Assembly: GCA_046705265.1 (NCBI GenBank)
Contig: JBJKQL010000030.1
Coordinates: 1-54,296, forward strand
Length of the DNA stretch: 54,296 nucleotides
Source of the DNA: JAJYTL01 sp046705265
GTDB taxonomy: Bacteria > Pseudomonadota > Alphaproteobacteria > Ferrovibrionales > Ferrovibrionaceae
Direction: 5' to 3'
This document shows, piece by piece, positions 8,252-17,280 of the stretch; position 1 is the first letter of the stretch, and every line of letters begins with the position of its first letter. Both the position numbers and the translations under genes were made by a program. The notes below the pieces were generated by a model that made no database searches, was not told where the DNA came from, and saw nothing but the letters and a program-made list of their open reading frames with translations.

Positions 8252-9289
8252 ATGAAGGTTGGTTTGACCTACGACCTCCGCTCGGATTACCAGGCGGAGG
8301 GTCTGTCCGAGGAGGCCACAGCCGAGCTCGACAGCTTGGTTACCATCGACAGCATCGCCAGCGCGCTCGGCGGCCTCGGGTTCGAAGTCGCACGAATCGG
8401 CGGCCTCAAGCCGCTGATGGCTCGGCTTCTCTCCGGGGAGCGCTGGGATATGGTGTTCAACATCGCCGAGGGGCTGTTTGGGCTTGCCCGCGAGTCGCAA
8501 GTGCCGGCGCTACTTGATGCATTCCGCATCCCCTATACGTTTTCCGATCCGCTGGTCCTTGGCCTTGCCTTGCACAAGGGAGTGGCGAAGCACGTGGTAC
8601 GGGATCATGGCGTGCCGACGGCGCCCTTCGCCGTGATTGCGAGTGCGGCGGATGTGGCGGCGGCGCGCGATCTTCCCTATCCGCTCTTCGGTAAGCCGGT
8701 TGCCGAGGGTTCGAGCAAAGGCGTGACGCCGCAGTCAAGAATTGAGCGGCCGGACCAGCTTCTGCCGCTTTGTGAAATGCTCTGGCGCCGCTTTCATCAG
8801 CCGGTTTTGGTCGAGCCCTATCTGCCGGGCCGCGAGTTCACGGTCGGCATTGTAGGGACCGGCGTCATGGCGCAGGCGATCGGTGTGCTCGAGGTTTCCG
8901 TTCAGGCCGGTGCCGAGCCCGATATCTATTCGTACGGCAACAAGGAAGATTTTGAGCGCTGCATCGTCTACCACCTCGTCAAGGATGCCGCGGCGGAGCG
9001 CGCAGCCGCCGTCGCATTGGCAGCTTGGCAGGCACTCGATTGCCGTGACGGTGGCCGTGTCGATCTCCGTTGCAACGATCGCGGCGAGCCGCTTTTCATG
9101 GAGGTCAATCCATTGGCTGGCCTCAATCCGGAGCGCTCGGACCTGGTCATTCTCGCCCGTGGCATCGGCTGGAGCTACGACAAGCTGATCGGGCGCATCA
9201 CGGCTTCGGCGCTTAACCGGCATGGCCTCGTCGATGTTGCGCCGGCACCCGTCCGGGCACTGCTCGGAATGGTTGGCGAAGCAGCTTGA
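8252..9289 (+). CDS. ATP-grasp ligase, D-Ala-D-Ala ligase-like
   Basis: 345 aa ATP-grasp protein that would form an amide bond from a carboxylate via an acyl phosphate. ATP-binding lysine is in LFGKPV (147-149 GKP), the acidic hinge in LVEPYLPGREFTV (187-199), and the metal ligands in RVDLRC (269-274) and MEVNPLAGLNP (283-293). The N-terminal domain begins with a Rossmann-like strand (MKVGLTYDLRSDY). It starts four bases after the kamA-like stop. It is not in a cell-wall context, so an amino-acid or small-peptide ligase role with beta-lysine or a derivative is more likely than D-Ala-D-Ala formation. This is inference from the neighbours. Confidence 0.88.
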   Translation: MKVGLTYDLRSDYQAEGLSEEATAELDSLVTIDSIASALGGLGFEVARIGGLKPLMARLLSGERWDMVFNIAEGLFGLARESQVPALLDAFRIPYTFSDPLVLGLALHKGVAKHVVRDHGVPTAPFAVIASAADVAAARDLPYPLFGKPVAEGSSKGVTPQSRIERPDQLLPLCEMLWRRFHQPVLVEPYLPGREFTVGIVGTGVMAQAIGVLEVSVQAGAEPDIYSYGNKEDFERCIVYHLVKDAAAERAAAVALAAWQALDCRDGGRVDLRCNDRGEPLFMEVNPLAGLNPERSDLVILARGIGWSYDKLIGRITASALNRHGLVDVAPAPVRALLGMVGEAA

Positions 9290-10911
9290 GCGATCTCTCT
9301 AATCGGCTGGTGGCCGAAGCTCCAATCGTTGTCATTTTGACCAGCTGCCTTGGCGCCGAGATTCGGCCCGACGACCGCGAAACCCTGGCACAGGCGGCGG
9401 CGATCGAACAGGCGCTTACGGAAATCGGCTACCGGCCGGTAATCCTGCCGTTCGCGGCCGATCTTGCGATTGCCAAGCGCGAGATCGCAAGCCTCCGGCC
9501 TGCCTTCGCCGTCAATCTTGTCGAGCGGGTCGAAGGAGAAGGGAGGCTCATCGCGCTTGCGCCCCTTGTCCTTGATGGTTTGCGCCTGCCCTATACCGGT
9601 GCCGGCGCGGATGCCGTCTTTCTCACCACCAACAAGCTTCTTTGCAAAAGGCTTCTGGCATCGGCTGGAATTCCAACGCCAACCTGGAGTGAAGACGCGG
9701 CGAAACCGCCGGGGCGCGGCCCCTGGATATTGAAACCGGCGACGGAGGATGCGTCGGTCGGTATCGACAGCCGCTCGGTAATCGAACAGGCGGCGGACCT
9801 GCCGAAGGCCTTGGCTGCCCGGCGGCGGCGTTTCGGCGGCGGTTGGTTTTACGAGCGCTTCATTGCTGGCCGCGAATTCAACCTGAGCATGATCGAAGGG
9901 CAGCAGGGTTCCGTCGTTCTACCCGTTGCTGAAATCCGCTTTGTCGATTTTCCGCCGGGCCGGCCCCACATTGTCGATTACGCAGCAAAGTGGGAGCCGC
10001 ATGCCGCGGTCTATCGCAAGACCCTGCGCTGCTTCGATTTTCCACCCGAGGACCGGCGGTTGCTGCGGCGGCTGCGAATGATCGCGCGTCAATGCTGGAC
10101 GCTATTCGGTCTAAAGGGCTATGCCCGGGTTGACTTCAGGGTCTCGGCCAAAGGCGAGCCCTACGTCCTTGAGGTCAATGCCAACCCCTCGCTCGCGCCG
10201 GATGCGGGATTTGCCGCCGCTGCCGCCGAAGCGGGACTGGACTTCACCAGCTTGATCTCACGTCTAGTGCCAGCCGGAGCTGAGAGACCAAAGCCGAGCG
10301 CCCCGACGGTCTGTCAGTCGAAAGCGCTCAGCTGGCGGATCACGCCAAAGGTATCCGACCTCGCTGCGGTGCGCGACATCATCGAATCGAGCGCATTCTT
10401 TTCGGCCGAGGAGGTGGCCGTCGCGATCGAACTGGTCGAGGAGCGGCTGCAGCGCGGCGAGGCCGGCGGCTATCGCTTCATCTTCGCGGAGCGAGTTGGC
10501 CGGGTTTTCGGCTATGCCTGCTATGGCCCGATCGCCGGCACCAAGGCGAGCTTCGATCTCTATTGGATCGCCGTGCATGAAACCATCCGGCGCCAGGGTC
10601 TTGGCGCAAAACTCCTGCGGCGGGTCGAACGTGCCGTCGCGGTGGCAGGCGGTGGTGATATCTATGTCGAGACGTCGTCCCGCGCACAATACCGCCCAAC
10701 GCGCGCCTTTTATGCTCACCACGCCTATCGGCGGGCGGCCTTTCTTCCCGGTTTTTATGGGCCGGATGACGGAAAAGTCGTCTACGTCAAGCGAATCAAA
10801 CCTAGTGCCAGGGCATCCAGCCGCCCCAGAGGAGCCATAAGGCGGCCACGGCCATCGAGGTTAAGGCCATCGGCACGCCGGCCCGGGCGTGGTCGGCAAC
10901 GCCGAAGCTGA
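9286..10911 (+). CDS. ATP-grasp / GNAT acetyltransferase fusion protein
   Basis: 541 aa two-domain protein. The TTG start overlaps the previous stop as TTGA. A GTG at 9310 is the alternative. Residues 1-330 are ATP-grasp, with WILKPA (147-152), YERFIAGREFN (189-199) and the metal-site strand VLEVNANPSL (294-303). Residues 350-503 are a GNAT domain with the acetyl-CoA loop RRQGLG (435-440) and the late beta strand IYVETSS. In beta-lysine systems (ablA/ablB) a GNAT enzyme N-acetylates the product, so the fusion may couple ligation to acetylation. The last ~36 residues are Arg/Pro-rich, have no family character and run 110 bases over the 3' end of the convergent permease. The functional protein probably ends near residue 503. 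Confidence 0.87.
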   Translation: MSDLSNRLVAEAPIVVILTSCLGAEIRPDDRETLAQAAAIEQALTEIGYRPVILPFAADLAIAKREIASLRPAFAVNLVERVEGEGRLIALAPLVLDGLRLPYTGAGADAVFLTTNKLLCKRLLASAGIPTPTWSEDAAKPPGRGPWILKPATEDASVGIDSRSVIEQAADLPKALAARRRRFGGGWFYERFIAGREFNLSMIEGQQGSVVLPVAEIRFVDFPPGRPHIVDYAAKWEPHAAVYRKTLRCFDFPPEDRRLLRRLRMIARQCWTLFGLKGYARVDFRVSAKGEPYVLEVNANPSLAPDAGFAAAAAEAGLDFTSLISRLVPAGAERPKPSAPTVCQSKALSWRITPKVSDLAAVRDIIESSAFFSAEEVAVAIELVEERLQRGEAGGYRFIFAERVGRVFGYACYGPIAGTKASFDLYWIAVHETIRRQGLGAKLLRRVERAVAVAGGGDIYVETSSRAQYRPTRAFYAHHAYRRAAFLPGFYGPDDGKVVYVKRIKPSARASSRPRGAIRRPRPSRLRPSARRPGRGRQRRS

Positions 10912-12031
10912 TCCCGTTTCGTGCCGCGCGTTCGGCGACGATAATGTTGGCAATCGAGCCGACAAGAAAAAGATTGCCGGCCAAGGTGGAGAGAAGGGCC
11001 AAGCCATAAAGCGCGCCCTGGGACGGGTTTGGCCAGTGGCTGAGCAGCAGGATGACCGCCGGCACATTGCCGATGGTATTCGACAGAAGTGCCGAAAGCG
11101 GCGCTAGAACGCCCAAATGGTCGGGTAGAAGCGCGTGCCGTTCCGCCGCGGCCACGGCGAGAGCGGGCAAGCCGGTATGGCTGAAAGCCGCGTTGACGAC
11201 GAAGAGCGAGGCGAAAAGCAGGATCAGGTTCCAATCGACGGCGGCGAGGGCTTGGCGGGTCGGGATGCGCCGGCTGATCAGCAGCGCCGCGGCGATCGCA
11301 AGCGCCGCTGTGTCGCGGGCCACGGGGAGGCTGAATAGGGTGATCAGTAACGCCATCGCGACCAGGCTTTTTCCCATTTGCCAGCGGTCAAGCGTGATCG
11401 CCGGCAAGACGCCCTTGGCTGGCGTCTGACGCAGCGTCGGCCACCACGCGATCAATACGGCGCCGTAGGTGAGCAGCAAGGCGACGAGGGCCGGCGGCCC
11501 GCAGACGGCTAGGAAATGCCAGAAGCCAAGCCGGCCAAACTGGCCGATCAGGATGTTTTGCGGATTCCCGATCACGGTCGCGGCGGAGCCAGCATTGGCC
11601 GCGCCCGCGAGGCCGGCGAGAAAGGGTCTTGCGTCGAGGTCACGGCGACGCAAGCCTTCGCAAAGTATCGGCGTGACCGCGAAGACGACAATGTCGTTCG
11701 CGAGCAAGGCCGAAAGAAGGCCCGATATCAGCACCGTGAGCGCAAGGAGCTGCGCCGGCCTGCCGGCTGCCGCCGCAATACGGGCGGCGCACCAATCGTA
11801 GAATCCCGCAAAGCCAAACTGGCCGGCCAAGATCATGAGGCCGAAGAGAATGGCTAAGGTGGGAAAATTGACCGCGTTAAGAAAATCCGGCTGGGGCAGA
11901 GCGCCGAGCGCGAAAAGAGCGATGGCGGCAAGAAGGGCGATGCCGGTGCGGTCGAGCTTCAGGCCCGGCACCCACCCCGAAGCCATTCCGGCATAGGTCA
12001 GCACGAAAACCGTCGTGATGAAATAAACCAT
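10802..12031 (-). CDS. ArsB/NhaD-superfamily anion permease
   Basis: 409 aa integral membrane protein with roughly 10-12 hydrophobic segments across its length. The start is set at the ATG at 12031, where the first membrane segment begins (MVYFITTVFVLTYAG). Family marks are ALLANDIVVFAVTP and AGAANAGSAATVIGNPQN, the two re-entrant-type loops of the ion transporter superfamily, and a second repeat with LLSNTIGNVPAVILLL. Members carry arsenite, sulfate/dicarboxylates or sodium/proton. The substrate here is unclear. Its 3' end lies under the tail of the convergent ATP-grasp/GNAT gene. No arsenic-resistance partners are adjacent. Confidence 0.87.
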   Translation of the reverse strand: MVYFITTVFVLTYAGMASGWVPGLKLDRTGIALLAAIALFALGALPQPDFLNAVNFPTLAILFGLMILAGQFGFAGFYDWCAARIAAAAGRPAQLLALTVLISGLLSALLANDIVVFAVTPILCEGLRRRDLDARPFLAGLAGAANAGSAATVIGNPQNILIGQFGRLGFWHFLAVCGPPALVALLLTYGAVLIAWWPTLRQTPAKGVLPAITLDRWQMGKSLVAMALLITLFSLPVARDTAALAIAAALLISRRIPTRQALAAVDWNLILLFASLFVVNAAFSHTGLPALAVAAAERHALLPDHLGVLAPLSALLSNTIGNVPAVILLLSHWPNPSQGALYGLALLSTLAGNLFLVGSIANIIVAERAARNGISFGVADHARAGVPMALTSMAVAALWLLWGGWMPWH

Positions 12032-12225
12032 GCAAATCTCAGAATGCCGTGGCTGGCTGAGAGCGAGACTCTTTCGGTCCTCACCTCTCGCGATGCGAAT
12101 CTTGCTTTCCCTCAAATGATTAGAACGCGATTCCCTCTCCAAGTCGAACCGACTTGAAACGGAGATTGGCCTTGCGGGACAGTTCGGTCCCAGGCCACAG
12201 TCGGTTGCACGGGGGATGAGGCATC

Positions 12226-13596
12226 ATGATGGATTGGCGAAAGCTGTTGTCGACCGCCCGGCCCGGCCAGCACGACGGTTCGCCTGAGAGCGGCGGAGAC
12301 GGACCATCGCGCACCGCCTTCCAGAAGGATTGGGATCGAGTGGTCTTTTCCTCGGCGTTCCGGCGTCTTCAGGACAAGACCCAGGTCCACGCCTTGCCGG
12401 AGAGCGACTATGTCCGTACCCGGCTTACTCATTCGCTGGAAGTTTCATCGGTCGGCCGCACCCTTGGCGCCGCCGTGGGCCAGACCGTGATACAACGTCA
12501 TCCCGAACTCGGTGCCGTCGCCACGCCGGCCGATTTCGGCCATATTGTTGCCGCCGCCGCATTGGCGCACGATATCGGCAATCCGCCATTTGGCCACTTC
12601 GGCGAGGAGACCATTCGCTTTTGGTTTGCCGATGTAGCAGGCGGGGCGCACGTTCTGCGCCCCCTTGATGCAGCGGAACGGGCGGATTTCCTCGGCTTCG
12701 ATGGCAACGCTCAAGGTTTCCGGGTTCTTACACGGCTCCAAAATTGGCGGGATCGGGGTGGACTTCGCCTGACCGCGGCAACGCTCGGCGCCTTCAGTAA
12801 GTATCCGCGGCCTTCGTGCATTGCGCCACCGGCGATGCCGGATTGCGCCAGCGCCAAGATCGGCTTCTTTCAAGCGGAAAAACCGCTCTTTGCCGAGACC
12901 GCCGAGATGCTGGGCCTGATTCCTCGCGATGGCATCTTGCCGGATGGCAAACTCAGCCGGGCTTGGTGCCGCCATCCTTTGGCATTCCTGGTCGAGGCAG
13001 CAGATGACATCTGCTACCAGATCGTCGATCTAGAGGACGGCTACAAGCTCGGCCGCATTCAATTTGCCGAGGCGGAAGCGCTGCTCCTCGCCGTGATCGG
13101 CGCCCCTCCGCCCCGCTATGCCAGCATTGACGAGCCGCCGCGGCGGATTGCCTATCTTCGCGGTAACGCGATCGGCAGTCTGACCGATGCGGTGGTTCAG
13201 GTCTTTCTTGATCGGGAAGTCGAGATCATGGCCGGCAAGGTGACAGAGGATCTGTTGTCGGAGACATCCGGTCATACGGTGCTTCAGGAGATTGCCGAGC
13301 TTACCGATGCCCGCGTTTTTTCGACTCCGAGCCGCTACGAACTCGAGATCAGCGGCGTCGAGATCATGACGACGCTGCTTCATGCGTTTGTAACAGCGGT
13401 GGAAGAAGCCGCCGCGAAGCTAGGCAGAGACCAACTTTCGCCTCGGGCGCGTACCCTTTTTCACATTCTGCCGGCGCCTGTCCCGCTCGATCCGCCGTAT
13501 CGTCGTCTCTTGCAGGTGACGGATTTCGTTTCGGGCATGACCGATACCTATGCCCTCAACCAATACCGGCGGCTCAAGGGCGGTATCCGTCTTTGA
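12226..13596 (+). CDS. dgt: dGTPase-like HD-domain deoxynucleotide triphosphohydrolase
   Basis: 456 aa. HD-superfamily metal ligands are visible in RLTHSLEV, LAHDIGNPPFGHFGE (the His-Asp signature) and EAADDICYQI. The N-terminal FSSAFRRLQDKTQV is the conserved dNTPase block. The enzyme would cleave dNTPs to deoxynucleosides and tripolyphosphate in the cytoplasm. Two ATGs are adjacent (12226, 12229), with a GATGAGG-type site just upstream. The intergenic region contains a short inverted repeat at 12140-12156 (CAAGTCG / CGACTTG). The closing block YALNQYRRLKG is also family-typical. The assignment to the dGTPase family is solid, but exact nucleotide preference is not. Confidence 0.92.
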   Translation: MMDWRKLLSTARPGQHDGSPESGGDGPSRTAFQKDWDRVVFSSAFRRLQDKTQVHALPESDYVRTRLTHSLEVSSVGRTLGAAVGQTVIQRHPELGAVATPADFGHIVAAAALAHDIGNPPFGHFGEETIRFWFADVAGGAHVLRPLDAAERADFLGFDGNAQGFRVLTRLQNWRDRGGLRLTAATLGAFSKYPRPSCIAPPAMPDCASAKIGFFQAEKPLFAETAEMLGLIPRDGILPDGKLSRAWCRHPLAFLVEAADDICYQIVDLEDGYKLGRIQFAEAEALLLAVIGAPPPRYASIDEPPRRIAYLRGNAIGSLTDAVVQVFLDREVEIMAGKVTEDLLSETSGHTVLQEIAELTDARVFSTPSRYELEISGVEIMTTLLHAFVTAVEEAAAKLGRDQLSPRARTLFHILPAPVPLDPPYRRLLQVTDFVSGMTDTYALNQYRRLKGGIRL

Positions 13597-13625
13597 AAAG
13601 TAGGCGTGAAAAGAACGCTTGTGCG

Positions 13626-14081
13626 CTACTGCAGGGGAGGGACCAGAAGCTCCTCGGCGGTGATCTCGTCGGTCCAGAAGCCGTGGGCGGCAATTTCGAT
13701 CTTGCCGAGCTCCCGGCCGCCAAAACAGCACGCAACACCCGAGTGAAGCTTGGCCATTGCATCGCCAGCCTCCGCCGTTGCTGCGGCTGGACCGATGTCG
13801 AGAAGCGCAAAGGACCCATCGGTCAGCAATTCGACTACACCGAAACAGGCCAAACGTTCCTTGATGCCGGCGATCTGGCCGTAGCCTAACCACCCGGTAA
13901 AACGAAGCCGGTAAAGCGCCGCGCGGAGATGGACACGTGACAGCCGCTGCAGAAGGCGGTCAATCTCGCCTGCGGATTCGCGAACCGTTGTCTCTCGTGC
14001 TTCTTGACGACTCGGGCGTTCTGCTACCCAGGTCACGCCTGCCGAATAGGTGTGGTCGTCAACAAGCGCAAGAGAAACCAT
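13626..14081 (-). CDS. Hypothetical protein
   Basis: 151 aa from the ATG at 14081, preceded by GGGAG at a good distance, which is the main support for a real gene. No recognisable domain. It begins VSLALVDDHTYSAG and contains a middle Arg/Leu-rich helical part (IDRLLQRLSRVHLRAALYRL) and a closing acidic segment. No signal peptide or membrane segment is seen. It lies between a convergent dgt and the pnt operon and is probably transcribed alone. A non-coding alternative cannot be excluded. Confidence 0.55.
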   Translation of the reverse strand: MVSLALVDDHTYSAGVTWVAERPSRQEARETTVRESAGEIDRLLQRLSRVHLRAALYRLRFTGWLGYGQIAGIKERLACFGVVELLTDGSFALLDIGPAAATAEAGDAMAKLHSGVACCFGGRELGKIEIAAHGFWTDEITAEELLVPPLQ

Positions 14082-14133
14082 CCTTTTCTCCCTTCGGCCG
14101 CACACGGTCGTGGTGAAAAAACCATATACGACA

Positions 14134-14150
14134 CGGGCCCACGGGGCCCG
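14134..14150 (-). terminator. Possible terminator of the pnt operon
   Basis: Strong 7-base GC stem CGGGCCC / GGGCCCG with a three-base loop, downstream of pntB on the minus strand. A T6 run follows only after about 12 bases, so termination efficiency is uncertain. Confidence 0.35.
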
Positions 14151-14239
14151 CGACCTTTCAGGGGCGATAGTGACAATTCTATGATCCCGTTTGTAAGCGA
14201 GAACCGATGGATGTCGGAAACGCGCCGATCGATAACGGC

Positions 14240-15637
14240 TTAAAGCGCTTTCACAATCTCTTCGGTCATGCGTTTGGCATCACCGAAGAGCATCATCGTA
14301 TTCTCGTTATAGAAGAGTTCGTTATCGATCCCCGCATACCCCGGCGCGAGCGATCGTTTTACGAACAATACGGTCTTGGCTTTGTCAACATCGAGGATTG
14401 GCATGCCGTAGATCGGGCTCGAAGGGTCATCGCGCGCTGCGGGATTGGTGACGTCATTGGCGCCAATGACGAAAGCGACATCCGTGGTTCGGAACTCGGA
14501 GTTGATGGCCTCAAGTTCGAAGACCTCATCATAGGGCACATTGGCTTCGGCTAAGAGAACGTTCATATGGCCTGGCATCCGGCCGGCCACGGGATGAATC
14601 GCATAAGAGACCTTCACCCCTTGCGATTTGAGTACGTCGGCCATCTCGCGCACGGCGTGCTGGGCGAGCGCCACGGCCATGCCGTAGCCCGGTACGATGA
14701 TCACCGAACTCGCGTTCTTCATGATGAAAGCGGCATCCTCTGCCGAGCCTGACTTCACCGGGCGGTCACTCTTGGTTTTGCCGGCGCCGGCACTTTCGCC
14801 GCCGAAACCACCCAAAATGACGCTGAAAAACGACCGGTTCATTGCCCGACACATGATGTAGCTCAGGATTGCACCCGATGAGCCGACCAGCGCCCCGGTA
14901 ATGATGAGGGCACTGTTTTCAAGAGTGAATCCCGTCGCCGCTGCTGCCCAGCCCGAATAGCTGTTTAGCATCGAGATTACCACCGGCATGTCGGCGCCAC
15001 CGATCGGGATAATCAGGAGGAAGCCGAGCGCGAAGGTGAGAGCCGTCATGATCCAGAAGATTTCAGTGGACTGGTTCTTGACGAAGAGCCCGACAAGAGT
15101 AAGCGCGATGAGGCCAAGAATAAGGTTCAGGATATGCTGACCCGGAAAGATCACAGGGTTGCCGGAGACGAGCGCCTGCAGCTTGGCAAAGGCGACCACC
15201 GAGCCCGAGAAGGTAATGGCGCCGATGGCAATTCCCAGCGCCATCTCGACGCGGCTTGCGGTCTTGATCTGCCCGGCTGCCGAGGCAATGCCGTAGGCCG
15301 CGGGATGATAGAATGCCGCGACCGCGACCAGGACGGCCGCGAGGCCAACCAAGCTGTGAAAAGCCGCAATCATCTGCGGAATCGCCGCCATCTTGATTCG
15401 GAAGGCGACGAAGAGACCGATGCCGCAGCCGATCACCACGGCGCCGAGGATCGCACCGTAAGAGCCGATATGGGTGATATGCAGGCTGACAACGGTTGTC
15501 GCCACGGCGACGGCCATGCCGACCATGCCAAGTATATTGCCGCGCCGAGACGTCTCGGGGCTTGAAAGGCCGCGCAACGCGAGAATGAACAGGACGGCGG
15601 CGAGAAGATAGAGGAGAGCGACGATATTGGCCGACAT
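14240..15637 (-). CDS. pntB: NAD(P) transhydrogenase beta subunit
   Basis: 465 aa. The N-terminal half has about nine membrane helices (proton channel dII). The C-terminal ~180 residues form the NADP(H)-binding dIII domain, with VIIVPGYGMAVAQ-like sequence (IIVPGYGMAVALAQH), the GRMPGHMNVLLAEA loop and the GANDVTNPAA motif. With pntAA and pntAB it makes the inner-membrane enzyme that uses the proton gradient to reduce NADP+ with NADH. It follows pntAB after 11 bases. The length matches the Rhodospirillum-type stand-alone beta subunit. Confidence 0.97.
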   Translation of the reverse strand: MSANIVALLYLLAAVLFILALRGLSSPETSRRGNILGMVGMAVAVATTVVSLHITHIGSYGAILGAVVIGCGIGLFVAFRIKMAAIPQMIAAFHSLVGLAAVLVAVAAFYHPAAYGIASAAGQIKTASRVEMALGIAIGAITFSGSVVAFAKLQALVSGNPVIFPGQHILNLILGLIALTLVGLFVKNQSTEIFWIMTALTFALGFLLIIPIGGADMPVVISMLNSYSGWAAAATGFTLENSALIITGALVGSSGAILSYIMCRAMNRSFFSVILGGFGGESAGAGKTKSDRPVKSGSAEDAAFIMKNASSVIIVPGYGMAVALAQHAVREMADVLKSQGVKVSYAIHPVAGRMPGHMNVLLAEANVPYDEVFELEAINSEFRTTDVAFVIGANDVTNPAARDDPSSPIYGMPILDVDKAKTVLFVKRSLAPGYAGIDNELFYNENTMMLFGDAKRMTEEIVKAL

Positions 15638-15648
15638 GCCAGCGTCCC

Positions 15649-15948
15649 TTACTTCTTTTTCTTCTTATACATGCTGAGCATGCGCTGGGTTACCGCGAAG
15701 CCCCCGAAGATATTCACCGAGCCAAGCGCGACGGCGATCAGGCCAAAGACTTTTGAAACGCCGAAAGCGGCGGGTGCTGCCGCGATCAGTGCGCCGACGA
15801 TGATCACGGACGAAATCGCGTTCGTGACCGACAGGAGCGGCGTGTGCAACGCGGGCGTTACGCTCCACACCACGTAATAGCCGACAAAGACAGCGAGGAC
15901 GAAAATCGAGAAGCGGAAAACGAAAGGATCGATCGCGACGGTTTCCAC
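15649..15948 (-). CDS. pntAB: NAD(P) transhydrogenase alpha-2 subunit
   Basis: 99 aa membrane subunit with three to four hydrophobic helices, corresponding to the C-terminal membrane part of the E. coli alpha subunit. In Rhodospirillum rubrum and relatives it is a separate gene, as here. The sequence FGGFAVTQRMLSMYK is the conserved end, followed by five lysines, a strongly basic cytoplasmic tail. It lies 14 bases after pntAA and 11 before pntB, so the three are one operon. Confidence 0.95.
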   Translation of the reverse strand: METVAIDPFVFRFSIFVLAVFVGYYVVWSVTPALHTPLLSVTNAISSVIIVGALIAAAPAAFGVSKVFGLIAVALGSVNIFGGFAVTQRMLSMYKKKKK

Positions 15949-15962
15949 GGTCGGCAGCCTCC

Positions 15963-17105
15963 TTATTTCAGGCCTGGATGAATTACAGCGCCGTCGCGGG
16001 TAAGCGCCGTGCCGCGTACGATTTCGTCTTCCCAGTCGATGCGAAGCGCTTTGCTCTCCTTGTCGATCAAGGGCGTGATGAAGTGCAGGAGATTCTTAGC
16101 ATAGAGCGTCGAAGCGTCGGTCGCGATGCGACTCGGCAGATTGGCGTAGCCGATGATGGTAACTCCACGCTCGACGATGACCTCGTTCAGCTTGCTGAGC
16201 TCGCAATTGCCCCCGGCCTCCACGGCGAGATCGACGATGACGGAGCCGGGTTTCATGTCCGCCACCATGTCGGCCGTCAAAAGCACCGGTGCCGGGCGGC
16301 CCGGGATTAGGGCGGTCGTGATGACGATATCCATCTTCTTCAGATTATCGCGGATCAGCGCCGCCTGTTTCTGCTTATACGCGTCGCTCATTTCCTTGGC
16401 ATAGCCGCCAGCGGTCTCGGCCGCGCGGGATTCCTCGTCCTCCACCATGAGGAACGTGGCGCCGAGGCTCTGCACCTGCTCCTTGGTGGCGGGCCGCACG
16501 TCGGTCGCCGAGACGATGGCGCCGAGGCGCTTGGCCGTCGCGATCGCCTGTAATCCGGCGACGCCGACGCCCATGATCAGAACCCTCGCGGGAGCGACCG
16601 TGCCGGCCGCCGTCATCATCATGGGGAAGACCCGGCCAAAGGCATTGGCGGCCTCAGCCACCGCCTTGTAGCCGGCGAGGTTGGCTTGGGAAGAGAGCAC
16701 GTCCATCGACTGCGCTCGGCTAATGCGGGGTAAGAGCTCAAGGGCGAAGGCCGTCACATTGCGCTCGGCATAGGCCTTGACCTGATCCCGGTTCTGCATC
16801 GGCTGCAGGAGGCCGATGAGCGTGGCACCGTGCGGTATCAGGGCGACCTCGTCCGTACCTTCCGCCTGGGTGAGGGGGCGCTGGACCCTAAATACGATTT
16901 CCGCCGCCGTGAAAAGCGCGGCCGGGTCAGCCGCGATGGTCGCGCCTGCCTGTTGGTAATCGGCATCGCTGAAGCCGGCGCTAGCGCCGGCGCCAGTCTC
17001 GACGGTGACCGCCTGGCCCAAGCCGACCAGTTTCTTCACCGTCTCGGGCGAGGCTGCAACCCGCTTTTCACCGGAGCGCCGTTCAAGCGGCACCGCAATC
17101 TTCAT
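15963..17105 (-). CDS. pntAA: NAD(P) transhydrogenase alpha-1 subunit, NAD(H)-binding
   Basis: 380 aa soluble dI subunit. It opens with MKIAVPLERRSGEKRVAASP, the alanine-dehydrogenase/transhydrogenase start. The RTQPLT-like substrate loop is seen as VQRPLT, and the NAD-binding fold as VLIMGVGVAGLQAIATAKRLGA with SATDVRP after the second strand. I placed the start at ATG 17105, with GAGG just upstream. A GTG at 17108 is in frame. First gene of the three-gene pnt operon. The promoter probably lies in 17106-17280, but I cannot pick it. Confidence 0.96.
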   Translation of the reverse strand: MKIAVPLERRSGEKRVAASPETVKKLVGLGQAVTVETGAGASAGFSDADYQQAGATIAADPAALFTAAEIVFRVQRPLTQAEGTDEVALIPHGATLIGLLQPMQNRDQVKAYAERNVTAFALELLPRISRAQSMDVLSSQANLAGYKAVAEAANAFGRVFPMMMTAAGTVAPARVLIMGVGVAGLQAIATAKRLGAIVSATDVRPATKEQVQSLGATFLMVEDEESRAAETAGGYAKEMSDAYKQKQAALIRDNLKKMDIVITTALIPGRPAPVLLTADMVADMKPGSVIVDLAVEAGGNCELSKLNEVIVERGVTIIGYANLPSRIATDASTLYAKNLLHFITPLIDKESKALRIDWEDEIVRGTALTRDGAVIHPGLK

Positions 17106-17280
17106 CACGACCTCGATGCTTGACGTTCATCAAGAGTTAACCAGGCCAGACCTGGCGGAACTCGAAATAGTTGAGGCAACAAAATCAACTGGTGGGCGAC
17201 CTAATGATGGGAATTTTGTCTGCTGGCACGCGGAAAGTACGCCGGTCTGAGGCCACCTGAATGCTTCCGCAGGGCAGCAA

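Noticed and set aside
10802..12031. Arsenite efflux pump (arsB)
   Set aside because: Family resemblance only; no arsR/arsC neighbours and no diagnostic residues, so I keep the general permease call.
14134..14150. Hairpin at 14134-14150 as a confident terminator
   Set aside because: The T run is 12 bases away from the stem, so it is only listed at low confidence.
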